A stretch of DNA of 56,860 bases from Chitinophagaceae bacterium (GTDB lineage Bacteria > Bacteroidota > Bacteroidia > Chitinophagales > Chitinophagaceae): positions 1 through 56,860 of the forward strand of contig JAEUVD010000034.1 of assembly GCA_016787065.1 (NCBI GenBank). The letters are read 5' to 3'. Below, piece by piece: positions 9,019 through 16,918 of the stretch (positions within the stretch are counted from its first letter, which is position 1; every line of letters starts with the position of its first letter). A model generated the notes under the pieces. The model worked only from the letters and a program-made list of their open reading frames with translations, had not been told where the DNA came from and made no database searches. The translations under genes were made by a program, and so were the position numbers.

Positions 9019-9480
9019 TTAAGCATTAAGGATATAGTGATAATAGTTTAAGATAGCCGCGAAGGACACCCAAATAACATAGGGTAACATAACGTAGGCG
9101 GCAAGTCGGCTAATTTTACTAAAATAAATAATGGTTGAATTAATGAATACCCAAAGGAGTATTATTTCAACAAACGCCCATCCTGGTTCTCTTAAATAGA
9201 AAAAAATAAAACTCCAAAGAAAATTTAAACCAAGCTGGATAAAGTATAAGATCATGGCCTTTCCTTTTAACGAATGCTCGGTTTTGAACACTAAACAAGA
9301 GGCTAATCCCATGAGAAGATACAGGAAAGTCCAAACAGGACCAAAAATCCAGTTTGGCGGATTGAACCAAGGTTTGTTTGAATAATTATACCATGAAGTA
9401 ATAGCTTCTACGGTAAAAAGAGAACTAAGAGACCCCAACAACAAGGGTAGAATAAATAGAACAATTAATTTGATTTTCAT
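9019..9480 (-). CDS. tspO: TspO/MBR family membrane protein
   Basis: 153 residues, five predicted membrane helices, normal family length. The conserved loop NKPWFNPPNWIFGPVWTFLY (residues about 35-54) and the Trp/Asn-rich fourth helix (LNFLWSFIFF) are clear. TspO proteins bind porphyrins and, in phototrophic proteobacteria, modulate pigment genes in response to oxygen or light. Its start overlaps the stop of the SRPBCC gene by 4 nt (ATGA), so the two are translationally coupled and read from the promoter shared back-to-back with the CarH-like regulator. A role in a pigment or light response is inferred from this context. Confidence 0.93.
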   Translation of the reverse strand: MKIKLIVLFILPLLLGSLSSLFTVEAITSWYNYSNKPWFNPPNWIFGPVWTFLYLLMGLASCLVFKTEHSLKGKAMILYFIQLGLNFLWSFIFFYLREPGWAFVEIILLWVFINSTIIYFSKISRLAAYVMLPYVIWVSFAAILNYYHYILNA

Positions 9481-9950
9481 AGGGGAAGTGATGCACCAAA
9501 CTGTTTTTCCATAGCCTGGTAACGATAGTTAAAAATAGTTTGTAATTGATGGCGAATGAATAGCCAATTTGCCAAACGACCAAGCAATCCGAAAGGTGGT
9601 TTATAGCTTATGATGTCTTCCATTAAAACACCCTCCTTTGTTTCGGTAAGGTGATGTTCGTGATGCCACATGCTGTAAGGGCCAATGCGTTGTTCATCCA
9701 CAAAATAATTTCCGTCGGAAACATGCGTAATTTCAGTTACCCAAGTAAGTTTAATTCCTAAAAAAGGACTAACCTTATAGCAAATGATCATACCCGGGTA
9801 CATAATCGATGCGATAGGTTCGTTGGTAATACTAAACGACATCGATTCCGGAGTTATTTTTGAAAGATTTCGTGGAGAAGATATAAATTCCCAAAGTTGA
9901 TTTTGCGTTGCAGGAATATGTTGTTTAACTTTCAGTTGATACAAACCCAT
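9477..9950 (-). CDS. SRPBCC (START/Bet v 1-like) family protein
   Basis: 157 residues with the ligand-pocket fold pattern: N-terminal strand LKVKQHIPATQNQLWEFISSPRNLSKITP, then GMIICYKVSPFLGIKLTWVTEI, the central strand MWHHEHHLTE and a long C-terminal helix. No signal peptide. These proteins bind hydrophobic ligands. Placed between the CarH-like regulator and tspO, and coupled to tspO by an ATGA overlap, it may bind a carotenoid or other lipid, but this is inference only. Confidence 0.8.
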   Translation of the reverse strand: MGLYQLKVKQHIPATQNQLWEFISSPRNLSKITPESMSFSITNEPIASIMYPGMIICYKVSPFLGIKLTWVTEITHVSDGNYFVDEQRIGPYSMWHHEHHLTETKEGVLMEDIISYKPPFGLLGRLANWLFIRHQLQTIFNYRYQAMEKQFGASLPL

Positions 9951-9973
9951 CGTTACTTTTTAAGTAGTTTCGA

Positions 9974-9981
9974 CAAAATTA
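9974..9981 (-). promoter_or_regulatory. -7 box of the SRPBCC-tspO transcript
   Basis: Minus-strand TAATTTTG, an exact TAnnTTTG match, 23 nt before the SRPBCC start. It sits just outside the cluster of GTTTAC-type half-sites in the divergent intergenic region. Confidence 0.5.
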
Positions 9982-9984
9982 TAC

Positions 9985-10031
9985 TTGTTTACTCGAATTT
10001 GTTTGATAAATTTGTAAACTGCTTAAACAAA
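9985..10031. promoter_or_regulatory. Putative operator of the CarH-like regulator (divergent promoter region)
   Basis: Four half-sites as two interleaved inverted pairs: GTTTAC (9987-9992) with GTAAAC (10014-10019), and TTTGTTT (9998-10004) with AAACAAA (10025-10031). Both pairs have the same 27-nt centre spacing. They bracket the -7 box of the regulator gene, as expected for autorepression. The same words recur in the perfect repeat before crtI. Confidence 0.55.
10007..10014 (+). promoter_or_regulatory. -7 box TAAATTTG of the MerR/CarH-like gene
   Basis: Exact TAnnTTTG element 18 nt before the ATG at 10033, embedded between the putative operator half-sites. It implies a leader of about 12 nt. 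Confidence 0.6.
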
Positions 10032-10032
10032 G

Positions 10033-10908
10033 ATGACTGCACCTGAATCAAAATACTCCATTAAAGATTTAGAATCCCTTACCGGGATAAAAAGTCATAC
10101 GATACGTATTTGGGAGAAACGCTACGGTTTATTGACGCCACAACGAACAGATACGAATATTCGGCATTATTCGAACGAGGAATTAAGAAAATTATTGAAT
10201 GTAAGTTTTCTGGTTCAACACGGATTTAAGATTTCACATATCGCCGAAATGCCAGATGTTGATTTAGGGGAGAAAGTGAAGAGTTTAAACGTTGGAAGCG
10301 GTGATTCGAATAGTTTTATCGATACGCTTATTCTGGGTTTAATTGATTTGAATGAAATGGTGATTCAGAAAACACTCTTGAACGCTACGGTTAAACATGG
10401 CTTCGAGAAAACGATTACTGAAATCATTTTCCCTTTTTTACATCGTATTGGTACGATGTGGCAAACAGGTAGTATCAATCCTGCGCAAGAACATTTCATT
10501 AGTAATATTATTCGGCAAAAATTATTGGCTGCAACGGATGGAATTGATACCCCGGTAGATTCCAGATTACCGAAAACGGTATTATTTCTTCCAGATAATG
10601 AAATGCACGAATTTGGTTTATTATTCTATAATTATGCGTTAAGAAAACGAGGTTTTCCGGTGGTATATCTCGGACAAGCTGTTCCAACCTCTGATTTAGT
10701 GCGAATTATAGAAATAACTAAGGCAGACGTATTACTCGGTTTACTCACGTATTCTATAAATACTCAAGAAACCTATAATACAATTCAGCATTTTGCAAAA
10801 TCTTTTCACGGCAAAATTTTACTAGGAAATAGAGGAAACGACAAGTTACCTAAAGGTAAAAACATATACCATTTTACCTCTCTCGAAGACGTATTATCAC
10901 TTTTGTAA
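10033..10908 (+). CDS. MerR-family B12-binding transcriptional regulator (CarH/LitR type)
   Basis: 291 residues. Residues 7-72 are a MerR winged helix (YSIKDLESLTGIKSHTIRIWEKRYGLL). Residues about 95-165 are the helical B12-cap domain with the Wx9EH signature: Trp143, Glu153, His154. A C-terminal Rossmann-like B12-binding domain follows, with Glu190-Met-His192-Glu-Phe-Gly195, a variant of DxHxxG that keeps the cobalt-ligating His. In CarH proteins these residues bind adenosylcobalamin, and light triggers loss of tetramer and operator. Position before the carotenoid operon, and inverted repeats at both promoters, fit a light-released repressor. Binding of B12 and light response are inferred from motifs. 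Confidence 0.9.
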   Translation: MTAPESKYSIKDLESLTGIKSHTIRIWEKRYGLLTPQRTDTNIRHYSNEELRKLLNVSFLVQHGFKISHIAEMPDVDLGEKVKSLNVGSGDSNSFIDTLILGLIDLNEMVIQKTLLNATVKHGFEKTITEIIFPFLHRIGTMWQTGSINPAQEHFISNIIRQKLLAATDGIDTPVDSRLPKTVLFLPDNEMHEFGLLFYNYALRKRGFPVVYLGQAVPTSDLVRIIEITKADVLLGLLTYSINTQETYNTIQHFAKSFHGKILLGNRGNDKLPKGKNIYHFTSLEDVLSLL

Positions 10909-11184
10909 GCACCACGTAGTCCGTCGTTTTAAATCATTAATTACTAACAGGATAATGGAAATCGAAAATATGAATTCCAATGGTGAGAATTTGTTTACAT
11001 CAAAAGTAGTAACTAAGTTATAGGTCAAAATTCTTGGCCATTAAGGAAAACGGCATGTCATGCTTGGAAAGGATGGCGTAATCAGGAAACATCCCAAGAG
11101 TATTCGGGTTGAACATACTTCCGGAAATTACGGCCAAGCTATCCAATGTTTCTTTATTCGAAATTTATTTTGAACGTAATGAAT
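10909..11184. other. Intergenic region before the crt operon
   Basis: No gene seen. A further TTTGTTTAC half-site word lies at 10990-10998. No clear terminator follows the regulator gene, so some read-through into crtI is possible. Confidence 0.5.
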
Positions 11185-11220
11185 TTTTGTTTAACATTGT
11201 ATAATAAAAGTTAAACAAAA
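11185..11220. promoter_or_regulatory. Putative operator before crtI: perfect 11-bp inverted repeat
   Basis: TTTTGTTTAAC (11185-11195) and GTTAAACAAAA (11210-11220) are exact reverse complements around a 14-nt AT-rich spacer, ending 6 nt before the crtI ATG. A near-consensus -7 box (AATTTTTG, 11182-11189) overlaps the left arm, so a bound protein would block initiation. The half-site resembles those at the regulator's own promoter. Confidence 0.65.
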
Positions 11221-11226
11221 TACATC

Positions 11227-12711
11227 ATGCCGCAACAAGCCATCGTAATTGGAGCAGGGTTTTCGGGATTAGCCGCAGCATGTGTACTTGCTCAAGAAGG
11301 ATTACAAGTAAGTGTTTTAGAGCAACATGATCAAGTGGGTGGAAGGGCGCGCGTATTTAAAAAGGATGGTTTCACCTTCGATATGGGCCCGAGTTGGTAT
11401 TGGATGCCAGATGTAATGGAACAATTTTTTCAACGTTTCGGCAGCTCGCCTTCAACCTATTTTCATTTAAAACGGTTAGACCCTTCCTATCAAATCTATT
11501 TCAGCGATGGTAGCACCATGAAAGTTCCTGCATCCTTCAGTGAATTAAAGCAATTGTTTGAACAGGAAGAAGCGGGAGCTGGCCATCAACTTGAACTTTT
11601 TTTGGCCGATGCAAGAATAAAATATGAAACAGGTATTGGCGAATTTGTTCAAAAACCATCGTTATCGCTGTTCGAATACATGGAACCTTCCTTACTTAAA
11701 TCGGCATTTCAACTAAACTTGTTTCATTCGTTTGCAAAGCATGTACGTGGTTATTTCCGTTCTCCGAAATTGCTTCAATTGCTTGAATTTCCGGTGCTTT
11801 TTTTAGGAGCCATGCCGGAGAAAATACCTGCCTTGTATAGTATGATGAACTATGCCGATATTAAATTGGGCACTTGGTATCCGGATGGTGGATTTGGGAA
11901 ACTTGCTGAAGGAATGTTTCAATTAGCAAAAAGTTTAGGTGTTACCTTTCATTTCCAAACTACCGTTGAAAATTTGGAAGTCTACAACAAGCAAATTTCA
12001 TCGGTAAAAACATCCAAAGGAGTTTTCAACGCAGATGTCGTAATAAGTTCAGCAGATTATCATTTTACAGAAACCCAATTACTTCCTTCGCATCTTCGGA
12101 ATTATTCGGATACCTATTGGGAGCGCCGCGTTATGTCGCCTTCATGTTTGCTGTATTATATCGGAGTGAAAAAGAAAGTAAAGAAACTGCAGCATCATAA
12201 TTTATTTTTTGACGCTGATTTCGATCGTCATGCTAAAGCTATTTATAACCAACCCCAATACCCTGAAAAACCATTGTATTACGTATGTTGTCCGAGTAAA
12301 ACCGACCCCTCTGTTGCCCCTGAAGGAATGGAGAATCTTTTTATTCTAATTCCCGTTGCACCGGGTTTGGATGATTCTACGGCCATGCGAAATCACTACT
12401 ATCAACATGTGTTACAACGTTTGGAGGAATACTGTGGTGAGGCGATAGCCGACCATGTGGTAACATGTACTCCATATGCTCTTCAAAATTTCAAAGATGA
12501 CTACAATGCCTTTAAAGGAAATGCTTATGGCCTTGCCAATACCCTCATGCAAACGGCCTTTCTTAAACCAAAAATGCGTAATAAAAAAGTACATAATTTA
12601 TTCTATACCGGTCAGCTAACAGTACCTGGTCCGGGGGTTCCGCCTTCTATAATATCCGGACAATTAGTAGCCGATTACATTGTAAAAAACTTTAAAACCC
12701 AAGCATCATGA
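11227..12711 (+). CDS. crtI: Phytoene desaturase (CrtI family)
   Basis: 494 residues, normal for the family. The N-terminal FAD-binding Rossmann motif Gly9-x-Gly11-x-x-Gly14 (VIGAGFSGLAAA) is followed by EQHDQVGGRARVF and FDMGPSWYWMP; the C-terminal FAD signature NLFYTGQLTVPGPGVPPSIISGQ is intact. It introduces double bonds into phytoene, giving lycopene or a related polyene. First gene of a five-gene operon; its stop overlaps the crtB start by 4 nt. Likely controlled through the inverted repeat just upstream. Confidence 0.96.
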   Translation: MPQQAIVIGAGFSGLAAACVLAQEGLQVSVLEQHDQVGGRARVFKKDGFTFDMGPSWYWMPDVMEQFFQRFGSSPSTYFHLKRLDPSYQIYFSDGSTMKVPASFSELKQLFEQEEAGAGHQLELFLADARIKYETGIGEFVQKPSLSLFEYMEPSLLKSAFQLNLFHSFAKHVRGYFRSPKLLQLLEFPVLFLGAMPEKIPALYSMMNYADIKLGTWYPDGGFGKLAEGMFQLAKSLGVTFHFQTTVENLEVYNKQISSVKTSKGVFNADVVISSADYHFTETQLLPSHLRNYSDTYWERRVMSPSCLLYYIGVKKKVKKLQHHNLFFDADFDRHAKAIYNQPQYPEKPLYYVCCPSKTDPSVAPEGMENLFILIPVAPGLDDSTAMRNHYYQHVLQRLEEYCGEAIADHVVTCTPYALQNFKDDYNAFKGNAYGLANTLMQTAFLKPKMRNKKVHNLFYTGQLTVPGPGVPPSIISGQLVADYIVKNFKTQAS

Positions 12712-13547
12712 AATCGTTATTTGATAAAGTTTCTGTAGAATGCAGTAAAAACATTACTCAGCGTTACAGTACTTCTTTCTCCCTTGGAATAAAATTTTTA
12801 GGAAAGGAAATTCGAAATCCGATTTACAGTATTTATGGATTTGTTCGCCTCGCAGATGAAATCGTTGATAGCTTTCATGGCTATCAACAGGAAAAAATGC
12901 TGCAAGAACTACGCCTTGCCACCTATCATGCTTTGGCGGAACGCATAAGCCTGAATCCGGTTTTAAATAGTTTCCAACAAGTGGTCCATCAATACAATAT
13001 TGATACCGAGTTAATAGAAGCCTTTTTGGAAAGTATGGCCATGGACTTACAAAAGCAACAATACACTAAAAGTTTATACGAAAAATATATTTATGGCTCT
13101 GCCGAAGTCGTAGGACTTATGTGTTTAAAAGTTTTTTGTAATGGCAACCAAGAAATTTACGATCACTTAAAATGGAGCGCCATGAAATTGGGTTCTGCTT
13201 TTCAAAAGATAAATTTCCTGCGTGATATTAAAGCTGACTATGAAGGTTTGGGTAGAGTGTATTTCCCAAACACAGATTTCACGCATTTTAATCGCTCTGA
13301 AAAACAACGTATTGAAGAGGACATTGCGATAGATTTCAAAGAAGGGTTAAAAGGCATTCGTTCTTTACCGCGCGAATCACGCATGGGTGTTTATCTAGCC
13401 TATGTGTATTATAAAATGCTTTTCAGAAAAATTCAAGCGGTTCCGGTGGATCAAATTATGCAGGTTAGAATAAGAGTACCGGATAGTCAGAAAATGTATT
13501 TGATGGTTTATAGTTATTTTATGGGTAAATTGAATTTAATTCGATAA
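12708..13547 (+). CDS. crtB: Phytoene synthase
   Basis: 279-residue squalene/phytoene synthase family enzyme, which condenses two geranylgeranyl diphosphates to phytoene. The first Asp-rich motif is RLADEIVD (Asp50, Asp54) and the second is FLRDIKADYEG (Asp173, Asp177), followed by GRVYFP. Its ATG overlaps the crtI stop (ATGA), indicating translational coupling. The next gene, idi, starts 11 nt downstream. Confidence 0.96.
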   Translation: MKSLFDKVSVECSKNITQRYSTSFSLGIKFLGKEIRNPIYSIYGFVRLADEIVDSFHGYQQEKMLQELRLATYHALAERISLNPVLNSFQQVVHQYNIDTELIEAFLESMAMDLQKQQYTKSLYEKYIYGSAEVVGLMCLKVFCNGNQEIYDHLKWSAMKLGSAFQKINFLRDIKADYEGLGRVYFPNTDFTHFNRSEKQRIEEDIAIDFKEGLKGIRSLPRESRMGVYLAYVYYKMLFRKIQAVPVDQIMQVRIRVPDSQKMYLMVYSYFMGKLNLIR

Positions 13548-13558
13548 AACGAGCTGTT

Positions 13559-14080
13559 ATGATTTCGAATGAAGTAGTACTGGTTGACCCTAAAGACAGG
13601 GAAACAGGCAGAATGGAAAAATTAGAAGCACACCGCCAAGGCATTTTGCACAGGGCGTTTTCGGTTTTTATAATTAATGAAAAAGGCGAAATGCTCATTC
13701 ATCAACGTGCGCTGAACAAATATCACGGAGGTGGGCTTTGGACCAATGCCTGCTGCTCTCACCCTTACCCCAATGAACGTGTTGCACAAGCAGCACACCG
13801 GCGCTTGCGAGAAGAAATGGGTTTGGAATGTGAGCTTTGGAAAATTTTTGATTTTGTGTATCGTGCTGAAGTGGAGAATGGATTAATTGAACATGAATTT
13901 GATCATGTATTTCTTGGCTTTACAAATAAAAATCCTTTTCCGGATGCCCGAGAAGCTCAAGCTTGGAAGTGGGTAGAAATTGCAGCATTGGAAAAAGATA
14001 TTGTAAAGAACCCAAAAAAATATACACAGTGGTTTACGATGGCCTTACCTCGAGTACTTCAAAATTTTAGACAAAATTGA
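13559..14080 (+). CDS. idi: Isopentenyl-diphosphate delta-isomerase, type I
   Basis: 173-residue Nudix-fold isomerase interconverting IPP and DMAPP. The catalytic Cys lies in WTNACCSHPYPNE (Cys65/66, the second aligning best with the known active Cys), and the metal/acid Glu in EHEFDHVF (Glu111/113). Its presence inside the carotenoid operon ties precursor balance to pigment demand. dxr of the MEP pathway lies elsewhere in this window. Spacing is 11 nt from crtB and 1 nt to the next gene. Confidence 0.95.
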   Translation: MISNEVVLVDPKDRETGRMEKLEAHRQGILHRAFSVFIINEKGEMLIHQRALNKYHGGGLWTNACCSHPYPNERVAQAAHRRLREEMGLECELWKIFDFVYRAEVENGLIEHEFDHVFLGFTNKNPFPDAREAQAWKWVEIAALEKDIVKNPKKYTQWFTMALPRVLQNFRQN

Positions 14081-14081
14081 T

Positions 14082-14564
14082 ATGAATGCCTTTCATTATT
14101 TCTTACTAACCTTTTGTACCTTCTTGCTCATGGAAGGTATAACTTGGTGCACACATAAATTCGTTATGCATGGTTTTCTATGGTATTTGCACGACGATCA
14201 TCATAGTCCGGAACATAAAACCTTTGAAAAGAACGATTTCTTTTTTCTAATCTTTGCCATCCCTTGTTTTTCCATGATGTATTATGGTTATTTACACCAT
14301 TACAACTGGGTTTTCTATATCGGGTTAGGGGTACAACTTTACGGACTGGCTTATTTTCTAATACATGATGTTTTAATCCATCAACGATTTTCATGGTTCA
14401 ACCGTACCGATAATATTTATTTCCGAGCCTTACGAAAAGCACATAAAATTCACCATAAAAAATTAGGGAAAGAGGATGGTGAGTGTTTCGGAATGCTGTT
14501 TGTGCCCTTTAAATATTTTAAAGAGGCTTGGCAGTATAATCAAAAAAGACGCTCGATGGTATGA
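14082..14564 (+). CDS. crtZ: Beta-carotene hydroxylase (CrtZ type)
   Basis: 160-residue integral-membrane di-iron hydroxylase of the fatty acid hydroxylase superfamily. His clusters HKFVMH (His25, His30), HDDHH (37-41) and HKIHHKK near the C-terminus are the expected iron ligands, separated by membrane helices. It should add 3-hydroxyl groups to beta-ionone rings, giving zeaxanthin. It overlaps the next gene by 4 nt. Confidence 0.93.
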   Translation: MNAFHYFLLTFCTFLLMEGITWCTHKFVMHGFLWYLHDDHHSPEHKTFEKNDFFFLIFAIPCFSMMYYGYLHHYNWVFYIGLGVQLYGLAYFLIHDVLIHQRFSWFNRTDNIYFRALRKAHKIHHKKLGKEDGECFGMLFVPFKYFKEAWQYNQKRRSMV

Positions 14565-15316
14565 ATGAAAAATATACCTATTTACTGGTTGAGTTAAGTT
14601 GCATTGCCGTACCTCTAATTAGTTCTTTCCATCCTAAAATTCAATTTTTCGTAGCTTGGAAAAGTTTGATTGTGGCCATCTTAGGTATGATGGCTTTGTT
14701 TATACCAGCAGATATATTGTTTACACATTGGGGTGTTTGGGGGTTTCAAGAGAAATATACCTTGGGCATTTTTTTCTTCAACCTCCCCATAGAAGAATAC
14801 CTTTTTTTTATCTGCATTCCATATGCCAGTGTGTTTACCTATTACTGTTTAAGGAAATTGTTACCCGCCAGTAGAACCTATAACATGTTTACATCAATAG
14901 CCTGGGTATATCTTTTTCTTAACTTGTTTATAGCTATTACGTTTTACTATCGCATTTACACCTTTACTTATCACCTATTTGCTGCTATTCTACTTGCTTG
15001 GCATTTGGTGTGGCGAAAATCAAACTACATAGGTCTTTTTACCTTTACGTATAGTTTAATTCTCATCCCTTTTATTCTTTCTAATGGTGTTTTAACTGGC
15101 TTAGCATTTTGGAAATATCCGTTGTTGAATGTGCATCCTGAATTAATTAATTCCTGTATTGTATGGTATGATGATCTGGAGAATTTAGGAATTCGCTTAT
15201 TCTCTATTCCTCTCGATGACATTGCCTATGGCTGTTCTATGCTAATAACTACAGTTACTCTTTTTGAAGCGATGGAAGCAAGAAAAATTGCTTCGATACA
15301 GTTGACTAAAAAATAA
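14561..15316 (+). CDS. Lycopene cyclase, heterodimer-type domains fused (CrtYcd-like)
   Basis: 251-residue polytopic membrane protein made of two homologous lycopene-cyclase domains. The first carries LPIEEYLFF (Pro76, Glu78, Glu79), the second SIPLDDIAYG near the C-terminus; these P-x-E/D-E/D motifs mark the CrtYc and CrtYd halves. It should form beta rings on lycopene. In Actinobacteria the halves are separate genes; a fused form is usual in Bacteroidota. The start overlaps crtZ by 4 nt and a terminator follows, so it is the last gene of the operon. Unlike CrtY it has no flavin-binding motif. Confidence 0.88.
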   Translation: MNEKYTYLLVELSCIAVPLISSFHPKIQFFVAWKSLIVAILGMMALFIPADILFTHWGVWGFQEKYTLGIFFFNLPIEEYLFFICIPYASVFTYYCLRKLLPASRTYNMFTSIAWVYLFLNLFIAITFYYRIYTFTYHLFAAILLAWHLVWRKSNYIGLFTFTYSLILIPFILSNGVLTGLAFWKYPLLNVHPELINSCIVWYDDLENLGIRLFSIPLDDIAYGCSMLITTVTLFEAMEARKIASIQLTKK

Positions 15317-15342
15317 AAAGGCCCCATCAGGAGCCTTTTGTT
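15315..15342. terminator. Bidirectional terminator between the crt operon and the TlpA-like gene
   Basis: AAAAGGC/GCCTTTT stem extended by CC/GG pairs with a short loop, A-rich on the left and T-rich on the right. It can end both convergent transcripts. Confidence 0.8.
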
Positions 15343-15357
15343 ATCTTAAAATTTACA

Positions 15358-16806
15358 TTACTTCGTTTTCTTCTCTTTGGCTTCTCGCTCTTGTTTTCGT
15401 TCGAGCCATTCAATAAGACCAAGTACATTTTTAGGGTCAATGCGTTTACCTGCAATTTTCTTTTTATTATCTAACAAGTAAACCGTTGGCGTGCTATACA
15501 CATCATAGAATGCTCTGAAATTCGTAGTATGTTTAGGATCATGCACATGAATCCAACCTTCATTCAATTTGTGTTCCTGAATAAATTTTGTCCACTTCTC
15601 CTCTTCATTATCGGCCTCCACGGCATAAAATTTCACATTGTGTTTTTTAAGCGCAGCATGATACAAGGAATCAAATTGAGGAATTTCCTTCTGGCAATGT
15701 CCACATGTTGGCGACCAAAATACTAAGATTGTCCAATCAGCGTTCGTACTATAAAGTGGTACTACATTCTTACCTGAAGTATCGACCATACGTAAATCCA
15801 TGGCAGGCTGACCAATAATATTTGGTGCTATTTTTCTCCATCGATCTTCATATTTCGCCATTTGTGCCGAATCAACCCAAGGTGCTAAACCTTTCAAATA
15901 GTAGTTCTCACCGAGGTACAAAAAGCACTCATCAATGCCCATAATTTTGCTGGTTTCAGTCCAACGGGTTAAATACCACAAAGTATATTTAAAAATTTCT
16001 TCTGTACCCTTGCTTTTACTTAGTAACCAATCTGCTTCGGCATTCACCGTATCCGGTACGGGTACTATTAATTTGCTGAGGTAGTTTTCGAGTTTATTTT
16101 CGAAAATCGGACTATAAATAATTCTATCATCTTTAAAATCAAATTTATCCCAGTAATGCGTTTTATAAACTATACGAGGATAAGACGAATCTCTTGAACC
16201 ATCCGGTTTTATTGGATACTCGGTAGGAATTTCAGGTTCCCATACCGCATTAAATAATTTAGCTAAAAAACAAGTTGGATTTTTTGAAACCAAATTCTCA
16301 CGGTAGTTCTGCAACTCCTTCCCTTTCACTTTTAATTTTGTAACGATTACATCCGAATCCTTGCGGTTTTTAGCCGTCTTGAATTCTGCTTCGAGCTTTT
16401 GATATTCGCTACCATAACCTTGTAAGAATCGTTGATAAGTATAAAATTGGTCATTTTCAGAAATGCCTTTAAAACTTGTTTTATTATAAACATCTGTTTT
16501 CGCCGTGGTAATGCTAAAATCATCGCCATTCAACAGAATAAATTCCATGGATGCACTTTTATCGGCGAAGAGTAACATGTAAATACCACCTACAATTTTT
16601 TTATCCGAAGTAAATGTTGCCTGCCCCGAATGATCTAAACGCGCAGAATCATCTTTAAAAACCTGGCTTGCCTTTCCATAATAGTGACATAAAAAAATTA
16701 ATGAATCGGAAGCATCTTGATATTTTACCTTGATTTTATAACCATCTTTAGCGGTTGCCGTTACGGCAGAAATCAGGAAAAGAAATGCAAATAAATATTT
16801 ATTCAT
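15358..16806 (-). CDS. Periplasmic TlpA/ResA-like thioredoxin with N-terminal DUF4369/DUF5106-like domain
   Basis: 482 residues with a signal peptide (1-19). Residues about 22-110 form a beta-rich DUF4369-like domain, followed by a helical DUF5106-like region, then a thioredoxin fold with the redox motif SPTCGHC (Cys368, Cys371), cis-Pro STPTV, and a Lys/Glu-rich tail. Such proteins reduce disulfides in the envelope, often for cytochrome c maturation; a related assembly gene lies at the window start but is not adjacent. Transcribed alone. Confidence 0.85.
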   Translation of the reverse strand: MNKYLFAFLFLISAVTATAKDGYKIKVKYQDASDSLIFLCHYYGKASQVFKDDSARLDHSGQATFTSDKKIVGGIYMLLFADKSASMEFILLNGDDFSITTAKTDVYNKTSFKGISENDQFYTYQRFLQGYGSEYQKLEAEFKTAKNRKDSDVIVTKLKVKGKELQNYRENLVSKNPTCFLAKLFNAVWEPEIPTEYPIKPDGSRDSSYPRIVYKTHYWDKFDFKDDRIIYSPIFENKLENYLSKLIVPVPDTVNAEADWLLSKSKGTEEIFKYTLWYLTRWTETSKIMGIDECFLYLGENYYLKGLAPWVDSAQMAKYEDRWRKIAPNIIGQPAMDLRMVDTSGKNVVPLYSTNADWTILVFWSPTCGHCQKEIPQFDSLYHAALKKHNVKFYAVEADNEEEKWTKFIQEHKLNEGWIHVHDPKHTTNFRAFYDVYSTPTVYLLDNKKKIAGKRIDPKNVLGLIEWLERKQEREAKEKKTK

Positions 16807-16880
16807 GTGTGCAAATTAATTTGGGTAAAAAGCGTGTCGAAAATACAGCACACAGACGCAGATTGTAAACAGCAGGTTGT

Positions 16881-16888
16881 TACATTTG
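16881..16888 (+). promoter_or_regulatory. -7 box TACATTTG of the RlmD-like gene
   Basis: Exact TAnnTTTG element. It lies after the in-frame ATG at 16877, which rules out that start and supports the ATG at 16919. Confidence 0.6.
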
Positions 16889-16918
16889 CAGCACTTTAAC
16901 ACTAGCCTTTTATACAAT

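Noticed and set aside
8847..9029. 60-codon plus-strand frame from a GTG behind a TACCTTCG box
   Set aside because: Composition is Phe/Ser-rich as expected from T-rich spacer, and no similarity was recognised; kept only as a possible small-RNA locus.
16877..16918. Upstream start of the RlmD-like gene
   Set aside because: It lies before the -7 box, so it would not be transcribed; MAKKKKF is a normal start.
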